Made by a program: the position numbers and the translations under genes. Below, piece after piece: positions 40,709-47,161 of a stretch of 47,288 bases of DNA. Under the pieces are notes generated by a model. It was not told the origin of the DNA and made no database searches. It worked only from the letters and a program-made list of their open reading frames with translations. The stretch's first letter is position 1; each line of letters starts with the position of its first letter. The DNA is from a virus: the IMG/VR virus record IMGVR_UViG_3300021351_000001, positions 1 through 47,288 of that record. One strand, 5' to 3'.

Positions 40709-40834
40709 TTAAAATTCAAATTGTACACTGTCGGTTGATTCTACGCGAAACTTTGAGTTTTTCTTAACCACACGAAGTTCGCCGTACTGCTTTTCCATCA
40801 GTTTATCGACGTGTTCATATAGTTTCTCAATCAT
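40709..40834 (-). CDS. Small coiled protein between terminase and portal
   Basis: A frame of 41 residues from ATG 40834 (MIEKLYEHVDKLMEKQYGEL) with GAAGGG some ten bases upstream. It could be extended upstream to ATG 40882, but that codon overlaps the -10 element of a promoter in the same strand. A short helix and a basic C terminus; function unknown. Confidence is limited because of its length and doubtful start. Confidence 0.5.
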   Translation of the reverse strand: MIEKLYEHVDKLMEKQYGELRVVKKNSKFRVESTDSVQFEF

Positions 40835-40877
40835 TTCTGCGTGCCCTTCCCTTTCTTTTCGTTCCTTTATAATTCGG

Positions 40878-40907
40878 TTCATAACAGAATAGCACAAATG
40901 TTGTCAA
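40878..40907 (-). promoter_or_regulatory. Promoter for the head and tail operon
   Basis: TTGACA (40907-40902) and an extended -10 TGTTATGAA (hexamer 40883-40878) are 18 bases apart on the minus strand. It lies in the gap after the large terminase and would start a transcript with the portal, scaffold and capsid genes. Confidence 0.6.
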
Positions 40908-40921
40908 GGCCTATTTTCATA

Positions 40922-42502
40922 TCACGTACACCAGCCCCACCGATCATTATTTCCAACCCCCTCTCTCATAACTCTTTGCACATCTTTGAAATACTCTTTT
41001 GGCGATCCGGTAGCAAGTAATTGCTCTTCATAATTGGAATAAACCTTGGTTTCCTGCATCTGATAGCACAAATGTACTAGAGTATCCAAGCGGTCTGGCG
41101 AGCCTTCTTTCCGCTTTTTAGCTTCCTGCTTGGGTTCTATTCGGATCCGGTTATTGTCATCGTTCCGCATGACGTATCGTCGTTGTTGCATCTGCTTAAT
41201 AAGAATATCATCTCTCGGCAGAATCAACTGACCTTCGTGGAGCATCTTCTTGAGATGCCAGTGCATTTCAGCGTAGCGGTCAACGAAGTCCTTTTTCTGC
41301 AAACCTGGGGTATTCGGGTTGATTCTTTTGATCGGCCAAGACGCATCTATCATTTCTGAAATGATGCCTGCCCCCAAGCCCCCGTTATCTCCTTCGATCC
41401 ACTCCGGCCTAAGCTGCCAACGCTTGAAAAGCTCTATATACTTTGCTGCTTCTACTGTCGGAGCCACGTTGCCGCTTCTGTGCCAAGCAACAAACGGGTG
41501 AACCTGGTTGCCAACCCGGACGCCAAACACTAGCTCATCGCCGCCACCGGAAAAGTCACAGAACGCCTTTCTTTCGCCTCCAAGCTGTGGCAAGGTACCA
41601 GACATAGCTTCCACAGCTTTCTGCATGTCTACTTCATCGAAGACCATCATGGTCCCGGATCTGAAGAACTTGGCCTTCAGAAAAGAGTAAATGAACGGGT
41701 GATCTGGTCCGAATTTCCTGAGATATGCTTCTCTTTTCCTTTTCTTTTCCCCGGTAGTCAAGTGCGGGCACATCTCCCAATCAATCACAAATGGAATAGT
41801 TTCTCCCTGCCACTTCCATTTAGTGGTCCAAATCCCCTCGGTATTCATGCAGGCATCATAGAAAGAGCCTGAATCTTCCCCGGTTGTCGAAATGTAAAGC
41901 CTCACTGTGGGGTCACAACGGACAACAGCTTCGTATATCTCTTCAGATACAGACTTTCCCTCATCCACGATGATCAACAGCGGACAGAAAATGTTCCGGC
42001 CCTTGTCATCAGTCTTATTTCGCTCGTGATACCCTTCGAACCGCTCACCTTCCTTTGTAACCCTGATAAGTATGGTGCTACCCTCTAGCCCATTGACAGA
42101 AGGCAGTGTGATCTTGTCGTTCGTTATTTTCCAATTCGGGTGAAACTTTCTCGACATATCCCTGATAGCCGGCCACAACTGCTCCTTGATCTGATCTTCC
42201 GACTTCGACGTAATCACCACCTGGGAACTCGGAAACGCAGCGGCAAAACTCAATGCCAGGATCGGGACAGTGAAGGAAGACTTCCCGCTTTCATTACACG
42301 TAGCAACGGCCACATTGGCCCCTGGACGCCAGCACGCATCCCAAACCGCTTGTTGCCACGGATAAGGCTTCATCACATGGTAATGCTTAGCCTGAACTAC
42401 CGGTGACTTGGCTTTCGAGAAAACACAGTTGGTCCCCTCAACTACCCTATCGCCGTACTGCTCGAACCCTGTAAGTCCCTCGGATGGTGGTATCCCTTCC
42501 AT
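40922..42502 (-). CDS. terL: Terminase large subunit
   Basis: A 526-residue motor. The N-terminal ATPase has Walker A ATCNESGKSS at residues 67-76, in which the usual Gly is Glu71, Walker B PLLIIVDEG with Asp180-Glu181, and the coupling motif RLYISTTGE near 201. The C-terminal RNase H-like nuclease has FCDFSGGGDE with Asp316 and WIEGDNGG with Asp372. It packs DNA into the prohead and cuts it. It is separated from the portal by a promoter and small gene, and overlaps the gene upstream by 61 bases. Headful packing fits the circular permutation. Confidence 0.93.
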   Translation of the reverse strand: MEGIPPSEGLTGFEQYGDRVVEGTNCVFSKAKSPVVQAKHYHVMKPYPWQQAVWDACWRPGANVAVATCNESGKSSFTVPILALSFAAAFPSSQVVITSKSEDQIKEQLWPAIRDMSRKFHPNWKITNDKITLPSVNGLEGSTILIRVTKEGERFEGYHERNKTDDKGRNIFCPLLIIVDEGKSVSEEIYEAVVRCDPTVRLYISTTGEDSGSFYDACMNTEGIWTTKWKWQGETIPFVIDWEMCPHLTTGEKKRKREAYLRKFGPDHPFIYSFLKAKFFRSGTMMVFDEVDMQKAVEAMSGTLPQLGGERKAFCDFSGGGDELVFGVRVGNQVHPFVAWHRSGNVAPTVEAAKYIELFKRWQLRPEWIEGDNGGLGAGIISEMIDASWPIKRINPNTPGLQKKDFVDRYAEMHWHLKKMLHEGQLILPRDDILIKQMQQRRYVMRNDDNNRIRIEPKQEAKKRKEGSPDRLDTLVHLCYQMQETKVYSNYEEQLLATGSPKEYFKDVQRVMREGVGNNDRWGWCT

Positions 42503-42729
42503 TTATTTGTCATCTCCGCTATTCGTTTGTACAGATCCATATGACTCTTCAATACCGGTAGCAGCAAGCTCTTCCCCAACGCTTCCTGCATCCCATCTGC
42601 CAAATCATGCACCTGGCCCAATATCAACCAAGCCTCGTGGCACATGCCGGCCATTTCCTCACAATCGCTCTGAAGGTCAGACCTCGTTTTGTACCCTTTA
42701 CCCCTGTCGTAGCCGTTACCGTTGCTCAC
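42442..42729 (-). CDS. Small protein upstream of the large terminase
   Basis: A 95-residue protein. GTG 42729 overlaps the stop of the preceding gene (GTGA) and has AAGGGGG at the right distance; the longer frame to 42969 would cover that gene in another frame and is rejected. The product has SDCEEMAGMCHEAWLILGQV and ends in a Ser/Thr-rich tail; helical. It overlaps terL by 61 bases. Function unknown; could be a packaging accessory. Confidence 0.65.
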   Translation of the reverse strand: MSNGNGYDRGKGYKTRSDLQSDCEEMAGMCHEAWLILGQVHDLADGMQEALGKSLLLPVLKSHMDLYKRIAEMTNKWKGYHHPRDLQGSSSTAIG

Positions 42730-42911
42730 TTCCAAGCCCCCCTTACCGCTTCTATACACATATTGATCGCCCCCGAATAACCCTTGTCCGAATGATGCTT
42801 CTTGCATCTCGGATTCGCTGGAATAAACGACTTCACCAAGAAACGAAAGTTCTCTGGCGACAGCGTTATACTGATTTTCGGACTCTCCCGTCTCTTGGCG
42901 TCGTCGCTCAT
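42726..42911 (-). CDS. Small RHH-like protein
   Basis: A 61-residue basic protein: a strand ISITLSPENFRFLVKS, a Lys-rich loop and a helix GYSGAINMCIEAVRGAW. The alternating strand followed by helix, turn and helix resembles a ribbon-helix-helix. AAGGA lies eight bases before the start. It could regulate the late region. Support is moderate. Confidence 0.6.
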   Translation of the reverse strand: MSDDAKRRESPKISITLSPENFRFLVKSFIPANPRCKKHHSDKGYSGAINMCIEAVRGAWK

Positions 42912-42940
42912 GACTACAATCCTTCCTTGACCTCATGCCG

Positions 42941-43303
42941 TTATTTGGTGTGCGTTCCTTCAACTCCACGGTTGATCCGGTCCTGAGTGCGCTTATTCAG
43001 CCACAACAGTGCTTCTTCCAGCTTGGTAATAGCAAGCGCATTCTCTCTACAACTATATTCACCAGCCTGGAAATGCTGTAGCCGGTCAATGACTATTGCT
43101 ATCAGGTCTTCATGATGACAACCATTAACACCTTTTTCCTTGATCGGACCATTTTGGAACCGAACCTCTAAGCAAATAGTGTGATCCTGATCATCTTCAG
43201 GTACAGTAACAACCTGATATATATGACATGCCCCTCCGTCACCAGGCTCATCCAAACACTCAACCTCAGTATACTTCCGACTTCCGATCTCGACCTTTCT
43301 CAT
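42941..43303 (-). CDS. Tad1-like anti-defence protein (Acb2/Tad1 type)
   Basis: A 120-residue protein. The N-terminal half is beta-rich (HIYQVVTVPE, CLEVRFQNGPIKEKGVNG); the C-terminal half is two helices, EDLIAIVIDRLQHFQ and CRENALAITKLEEALLWLNKR, ending TQDRINRGVEGTHTK. The GPIKEKGVNG, RENALAITKLEEAL and RGVEGTH blocks match the family I remember as phage Acb2/Tad1-domain proteins, which bind signal nucleotides of Thoeris (glycocyclic ADP-ribose) and in some cases CBASS. Basic and polar residues R86, N88, R105 and R109 would line the pocket. Its position among small accessory genes between the terminase subunits fits an anti-defence role. Confidence 0.7.
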   Translation of the reverse strand: MRKVEIGSRKYTEVECLDEPGDGGACHIYQVVTVPEDDQDHTICLEVRFQNGPIKEKGVNGCHHEDLIAIVIDRLQHFQAGEYSCRENALAITKLEEALLWLNKRTQDRINRGVEGTHTK

Positions 43304-43324
43304 GCTTTCCCTTTCGTTTTCTTT

Positions 43325-43591
43325 CTACCTTCCGTTGAACTCTTCCGTCTTCATCCTTCGCCAGTTATGCAACGCGCCTCTCACATCACGCAACGAAAAT
43401 TTTATCCTCGTTTTGTTCTCCTGGCTCATGGTCTCCTCTTCTAAACGTCCCAAACCCACCTTCTCTGCCTCCTCCAACAGTTTCTCGTACTTATCCTTCT
43501 TCGGTGCCCCCTCCCGAAGAGATTCCGTTGTCGGCAGCGGACCCTTCGGCTTCACCACATTCGTCACCATCTCATTGATACTCGTTCCCAT
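43325..43591 (-). CDS. Small helical charged protein
   Basis: An 88-residue basic/acidic mixed protein, mostly helical (KKDKYEKLLEEAEKVGLGRL; RDVRGALHNWRRMKTEE). It overlaps the end of the Tat-like gene upstream by 20 bases. No family recognised. Confidence 0.6.
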   Translation of the reverse strand: MGTSINEMVTNVVKPKGPLPTTESLREGAPKKDKYEKLLEEAEKVGLGRLEEETMSQENKTRIKFSLRDVRGALHNWRRMKTEEFNGR

Positions 43592-43853
43592 CAGTCCTCC
43601 TCTCTGTTGTTATCGTATCCGAAAATGTGTTAGAAGAAGCAGGAATTTCAATCCACTCATCAGTATCACTTCGGTATATCCAGCTTGGACCGACATGTAT
43701 TACATTTTCATTAAGCCTTGCGTATGCCTTACGAACATCATCCCAGGTAATACGATCTGCTTCACACGCGATAGACGGAAAAGAATCCTTCGGCTTCAAC
43801 CAACCCAGGAACGGCAGCCCCGACAACATCGTCATGAATGATCTACGATTCAT
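43572..43853 (-). CDS. Small protein with twin-arginine-like N terminus, paralogue 1
   Basis: A 93-residue protein beginning MNRRSFMTMLSGLPFLGWLK. Asn-Arg-Arg-Ser-Phe-Met resembles the Tat consensus (S/T-R-R-x-F-L), followed by a hydrophobic stretch, but no clear AxA cleavage site is seen. The rest (EADRITWDDVRKAYARLNEN) is helical and charged. The next gene upstream encodes a similar N terminus, so the two are paralogues at least in this part. Confidence 0.65.
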   Translation of the reverse strand: MNRRSFMTMLSGLPFLGWLKPKDSFPSIACEADRITWDDVRKAYARLNENVIHVGPSWIYRSDTDEWIEIPASSNTFSDTITTERRTDGNEYQ

Positions 43854-43856
43854 GCC

Positions 43857-44126
43857 TTACTCCTCTTCGCTCGGACATCCGTTCTTCGATATACTATGTG
43901 AATAATAGCTCTGTTTAACGTAAATTGGCGTACCTACCGGCAAAACAGGCAACGAAAGACAACCATTGTCATCAACTCGATAGCTTCCTTCAAAATTCTT
44001 CGTTTGAACATGAGCCCAAGCACCAGGAATGAATCCTGGAACGGTCTTGTAAACAACTTTCGGCTTCAGGAACCGTAGAAACGGAACCCCACCCAACATC
44101 TGCATGAAACTTCTTCTATTCATCAC
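43857..44126 (-). CDS. Small protein with twin-arginine-like N terminus, paralogue 2
   Basis: An 89-residue protein beginning MMNRRSFMQMLGGVPFLRFL. It shares NRRSFM-x-ML-x-G-x-PFL and LKPK with the neighbour at 43572-43853 but differs afterwards (FIPGAWAHVQTKNFEGSYRV; beta-rich, Cys near the end). The start overlaps the end of the next gene upstream. A Tat-type export signal or a membrane hairpin is possible. Confidence 0.65.
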   Translation of the reverse strand: MMNRRSFMQMLGGVPFLRFLKPKVVYKTVPGFIPGAWAHVQTKNFEGSYRVDDNGCLSLPVLPVGTPIYVKQSYYSHSISKNGCPSEEE

Positions 44127-44380
44127 AACCCTTCCTTATACTTCCTGTTCATCATCTCAGCCTTTCGCTTGGCTCGCTTCCGAGACCAGTATGCCCACAT
44201 AGTCCATAATTTCTTCCTGATATACCACCGAGGATACACATGGCTATACTCACACTCCCCAGGTAACGACATCTTGTCACTCCCAACAAGCACAGACCTT
44301 ACATCATACATCAAATCAGAACCAAACGACACCAACCATATCGTTTGCCCCTGCCTCAACTCCTCAACTTTCGGTCTCAC
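44123..44380 (-). CDS. Small basic protein of unknown function
   Basis: An 85-residue protein from GTG 44380, with GGAGGAG at the proper distance (an upstream TTG would extend it by six residues). The centre has QTIWLVSFGSDLMYDVRSVL, then a basic, aromatic C-terminal half (YPRWYIRKKLWTMWAYWSRK). Possibly an RNA- or DNA-binding small protein; no family recognised. Confidence 0.6.
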   Translation of the reverse strand: MRPKVEELRQGQTIWLVSFGSDLMYDVRSVLVGSDKMSLPGECEYSHVYPRWYIRKKLWTMWAYWSRKRAKRKAEMMNRKYKEGL

Positions 44381-44420
44381 TCCCAATCTCTCCTCCAATC
44401 ACTCGTCGCGCTTTCCGTCT

Positions 44421-44588
44421 TCATGTATACCACTTCTGCGTGCCCTCAAACACCTCCACACCCTTACCATAACCCAATGACCTAAGCAACTCGCACATCA
44501 ATTCATCCATACGCATGTGATCCGTATCCACCCAATCAGCGTCAGAACGCTTCCTCATCTCTTCCTCAAACTCGTCAGGCGTCATCAT
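44421..44588 (-). CDS. Small protein after the small terminase
   Basis: A 55-residue frame, ATG 44588 (overlapping the stop of the small terminase, ATGA) to TGA 44421. It reads MMTPDEFEEEMRKRSDADWV at the start, then MDELMCELLRSLGYGKG and VFEGTQKWY, a plausible compact acidic protein. It fills what would otherwise be a 186-base gap. Confidence 0.6.
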   Translation of the reverse strand: MMTPDEFEEEMRKRSDADWVDTDHMRMDELMCELLRSLGYGKGVEVFEGTQKWYT

Positions 44589-45535
44589 ATCAAATCCCCC
44601 ACACTCGGTATCTCCCTTATCTCTCCTTTATCACTCCCCTCCTCTTCTTCATAACACACTCCATTAGAACAGTGTGCGACATCTCCTGGGGAAGTAGAGC
44701 GAGGGTGGACGGATCTAGTATCTGCTGAATCGCGTCGGGGGGGTCCGGGTACCCCTGCCACCTGGCCACCACCATCACCGGATAGGCTATCCGATGCAAT
44801 CTGACCCTCATTATCCTCACAACCACCTGCTACTGAGTGCTTAACAATACTCTCCATGGTTGCAGCGTTGTCGGTAGGTTGCTCAGATGTATGCAATGTC
44901 CCTGCCTTGGCGCTCTCCGTCTGCGTACAGATAAGCACCCCATGTACACCCAGTGTACATTTGACTGCCTTGGCCACCGTCTTGAGCCCATCATGCTCTT
45001 GCGCAATGACTTGTGCAGGTGATCTACCGTCTAACTCAGCCTCAAGAAGCCATTTAGTGACCTCAACCGGGTCCAACTTGCGCCGATCCAGCTCAGCTTG
45101 CTCTAGGTCGCCCTTAAGCTTGATCAGCTCAGAGAGTGCTTGCCTAACCGCTTCAGGGCGAGCGTTTTGTGTATAAAACGACTCGATCATGTCCTTTAGA
45201 ACCTGCTCGCGCCCGGCCATTGTGTCGAGGTCGGGAACCATGCCATTGTGCATGGAATGTACATTGGATGTACACTCAGTGTACTTTTTGCGTAGGTGCT
45301 CAACTCTGGACATAAACTCAGGCTCGTTGCGGAGCCTGGACGCTCCTCCGTACGCAGCATCCTTGGTAATTGCCCCGTTGGCAGTCTGAGACCATGCCAC
45401 TGACAGTTTGGTGCCGTCAGCATGCAATTGAGCGGTGCGCTCTCTGCGCTTGTCTGGGAGAGGCTGGGAGGGATCATGAGTGTGGGGGCCCTTAGTCTGA
45501 TCTATAGTATCTATCCCTGACATACATACATCCAT
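44585..45535 (-). CDS. terS: Terminase small subunit candidate
   Basis: A 316-residue protein. Residues 40-95 contain LSVAWSQTANGAITKDAAY, RLRNEPEFMSRVEHLRKKY, like the DNA-binding helix-turn-helix followed by the repeat-end helix of small terminases; residues 105-160 form a coiled region (LSELIKLKGDLEQAELDRRK) for ring assembly; the C-terminal third is unordered, Ser/Gly-rich and ends in acidic blocks. Position before the terL cluster fits. It would bind the packaging start. Two palindromic 17-bp motifs lie inside the gene (see separate entries). Identification is by pattern, not alignment; it is longer than usual. Confidence 0.65.
   Translation of the reverse strand: MDVCMSGIDTIDQTKGPHTHDPSQPLPDKRRERTAQLHADGTKLSVAWSQTANGAITKDAAYGGASRLRNEPEFMSRVEHLRKKYTECTSNVHSMHNGMVPDLDTMAGREQVLKDMIESFYTQNARPEAVRQALSELIKLKGDLEQAELDRRKLDPVEVTKWLLEAELDGRSPAQVIAQEHDGLKTVAKAVKCTLGVHGVLICTQTESAKAGTLHTSEQPTDNAATMESIVKHSVAGGCEDNEGQIASDSLSGDGGGQVAGVPGPPRRDSADTRSVHPRSTSPGDVAHCSNGVCYEEEEGSDKGEIREIPSVGDLI
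44942..44958. repeat. Palindromic 17-bp motif in the terminase gene, copy 1
   Basis: The plus strand reads ATGTACACCCAGTGTAC, with six-base arms GTACAC and GTGTAC around a three-base centre. It recurs at 45268 with one base changed. The coding frame differs between copies, so the match is at the DNA level. Candidate pac or TerS site. Confidence 0.6.
45268..45284. repeat. Palindromic 17-bp motif in the terminase gene, copy 2
   Basis: ATGTACACTCAGTGTAC on the plus strand, one base different from the copy at 44942. An extra TGTACA lies ten bases before it, so the site forms a small cluster. Confidence 0.6.
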
Positions 45536-45546
45536 ACTTACGCCTC

Positions 45547-45969
45547 TTACTCCGTGGCTTTGGGGTTGGGGTTGGGGGTTGATTGTGTGGGTGGATGATC
45601 TCTGAGGTATGCTCCTTGATGGTGGTAGTCCTGGAGGTTGTCATCGGGGTCATAACGGGCGAGTACGAGCTGGTTACGTCGCATAGCTTGCTCGAGGATA
45701 GCCATGATAGTGTAGGTGCGGGCCCGGACACGGTGTCGGGCTGAGGGTCGGGGGGTGCAGAGTATGGTGGTGCCGTTGGGGGTGAGGATGAGATATTTTG
45801 GGATGCCGGACTTGGTTAGGTAGTAGCCGCGACTCTGGCAGTAGCGTATAAGGGAGAGCTCTGCGGGCTTGCTTGAGCGGGGCTTGATCCATGAGACCCA
45901 TTTATTGGCGAGCCTAGCCGGGCTGAGCGTGCGGATCAGTGCCTTAATAGTACTACTGTCTTGGTCCAT
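45547..45969 (-). CDS. Basic protein of unknown function, first of the late operon
   Basis: A 140-residue basic protein. LSLIRYCQSRGYYLTKSGIP and YLILTPNGTTILCTPR give a compact alpha/beta part; a helix follows (ARTYTIMAILEQAMRRNQLV) and the C terminus is Pro/Thr/Asn-rich. It precedes the small terminase with 11 bases between and follows the long divergent regulatory region, so it is the promoter-proximal late gene on this strand. Function unknown; an activator role is only a guess. The ribosome site GAGG is close to the ATG. Confidence 0.6.
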   Translation of the reverse strand: MDQDSSTIKALIRTLSPARLANKWVSWIKPRSSKPAELSLIRYCQSRGYYLTKSGIPKYLILTPNGTTILCTPRPSARHRVRARTYTIMAILEQAMRRNQLVLARYDPDDNLQDYHHQGAYLRDHPPTQSTPNPNPKATE

Positions 45970-46324
45970 ACCTCGTGACTCTTACTCTATGACCGTGGAG
46001 TTGTCAACAGTATTTTTCGCAATTGTGATAGGTGGCAGATGCTCAATTTGGGTAGTTTGTGTGGTATAGTGTTTGTTGATAGTTGTTTATGACTATTCTC
46101 AGTTTTGCGTATGGTTTTCGCACGGTTGCAATATTGTGATCGTGCAAAACGGTCAAACTGGTCAAATTTATCAAATATTTGCTCAGTTTTTGGCGATATT
46201 GAGGGATAATGTGGTTATTATACGATATTTATATGATTATTGTGTAGTTGGCACATCTGCTGCTTATTATTAATGGCATGAGATACGAGATACGAGATAA
46301 CAGAGTAACAACAGGAGGATGCAG
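45970..46324. promoter_or_regulatory. Divergent regulatory region without genes
   Basis: These 355 A+T-rich bases separate the plus-strand small-gene cluster from the minus-strand late operon. On the minus strand TTGACA lies at 46007-46002 with only a weak -10. On the plus strand an extended -10 TGGTATAGT ends near 46063. It contains an imperfect dyad (TTTTCGCACG at 46115-46124 and CGTGCAAAA at 46141-46149), two GGTCAAA direct repeats (46151 and 46161) and three near-copies of GAGATAC just before the first RBS. No gene was found. Confidence 0.6.
46309..46318 (+). promoter_or_regulatory. Shared leader CAACAGGAGG
   Basis: One of at least five near-identical ribosome-binding leaders (also at 445, 695, 46601 and 46811). 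The strong AGGAGG is preceded each time by (A)ACAAC. They recur before genes that otherwise show no resemblance. Confidence 0.75.
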
Positions 46325-46576
46325 ATGCAACGCAAATACAAACTTTTTCACGCGATGGACGATCACAATTGTTGTAACACGCTGCTGATTGATGTAGATG
46401 AGTGGGATGCCAAAAAAGAGGCACTGATCTTAACGCACCCAACGCACAGCGAGCTACTTAATATGTTGATTAAATATTTCGCCCCGCCCGCATGGACTGA
46501 GGTTACGTACTGCGAAACAATTACTATCTCGGGTCAATATGTTGGCACAATGGGCGGTGTATATAAGCAGAGCTAA
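46325..46576 (+). CDS. Small protein of unknown function
   Basis: An 83-residue protein. ATG 46325 lies six bases from AGGAGG; the ATG at 46319 touches the site and is not usable. The chain contains LLIDVDEWDAKKEALILTHP and EVTYCETITISGQYVG, an alpha/beta pattern, with paired Cys at CCN. First gene of the plus-strand small cluster after the regulatory region. No family recognised. Confidence 0.7.
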   Translation: MQRKYKLFHAMDDHNCCNTLLIDVDEWDAKKEALILTHPTHSELLNMLIKYFAPPAWTEVTYCETITISGQYVGTMGGVYKQS

Positions 46577-46613
46577 ACCGGAGTATGCGTAGCCAACAAT
46601 AACAGGAGGTAGT

Positions 46614-46793
46614 ATGGAAACGGTACGAGCATATGACCACGCAGAGCAAGCGGAAATAGTGGAGGTTGCAGACTGGTATGAGGCGTTTGCTCAGATGGGT
46701 AACAATACGCCAGGGTACTACATCCAGATACACAGTGGCGACCGGCTATGGGTATATCCTGACGGTAGTTATCGTGTGTGTGGTCGCAGTTGA
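46614..46793 (+). CDS. Small protein of unknown function
   Basis: A 59-residue protein from ATG 46614, with the leader AACAGGAGGTAGT just before, to TGA 46791. The chain (METVRAYDHAEQAEIVEVAD, then GYYIQIHSGDRLWVYPDGSY) looks like an ordinary folded small domain with helix then strands. No family recognised. Confidence 0.65.
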   Translation: METVRAYDHAEQAEIVEVADWYEAFAQMGNNTPGYYIQIHSGDRLWVYPDGSYRVCGRS

Positions 46794-46827
46794 TAAATAT
46801 ACGACGTATAACAACAGGAGGTAGACA

Positions 46828-47106
46828 GTGACAACAGTACTGACACGAGTACAGGCAATCGAGGTAGCAGGGGTAGAGGCAGTTGAGGCAGTTGAGGCAA
46901 TCAACTGCGAGCCGACTAATAGGGTCGGAGTACAGGTCGGGGATACTGCGATGGAGTGGGCGGCCTCAGTGGATATAGAGCACGAGGACTACGACACGTT
47001 GACGGCTATATACATGATAGATGAGGAGCAGCAGCGGGCGTTGGCAGATGCCGATGGTGATGGATCCGCTATTACGTGGGAGATTGATCATTACGTGGTT
47101 GATTAA
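46828..47106 (+). CDS. Small acidic protein with VEA repeat
   Basis: A 92-residue acidic protein. GTG 46828 lies seven bases after AGGAGGT. Near its N terminus it has VAGVEAVEAVEAI, a three-residue repeat, then a beta-rich part (AMEWAASVDIEHEDYDTLTA) and an acidic C terminus (ADADGDGSAITWEIDHYVVD). No family recognised. The hairpin leader at 47117 follows its stop. Confidence 0.65.
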   Translation: MTTVLTRVQAIEVAGVEAVEAVEAINCEPTNRVGVQVGDTAMEWAASVDIEHEDYDTLTAIYMIDEEQQRALADADGDGSAITWEIDHYVVD

Positions 47107-47116
47107 TAATCGTTTC

Positions 47117-47159
47117 AACCCCAAGCCCGGGGGGCAAACCGGGCTATTAAGGAGGTGGG
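47117..47159 (+). repeat. Hairpin-plus-RBS leader, copy 2
   Basis: Copy of the 43-bp element at 2434-2476, three mismatches. Here the stem is AGCCCGG with CCGGGCT. It precedes the GTG start at 47162. Confidence 0.8.
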
Positions 47160-47161
47160 TG

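Noticed and set aside
42442-42969. 175-residue minus-strand frame before the large terminase
   Set aside because: Its first half covers the 61-residue gene in another frame. A GTG at 42729 that overlaps that gene's stop, with a good ribosome site, gives two tidy genes instead.
45492-45731. 79-residue minus-strand frame between the small terminase and the 140-residue gene
   Set aside because: It runs in another frame through the C-terminal part of the 140-residue gene, has a Thr/Pro-rich random composition and no ribosome site.
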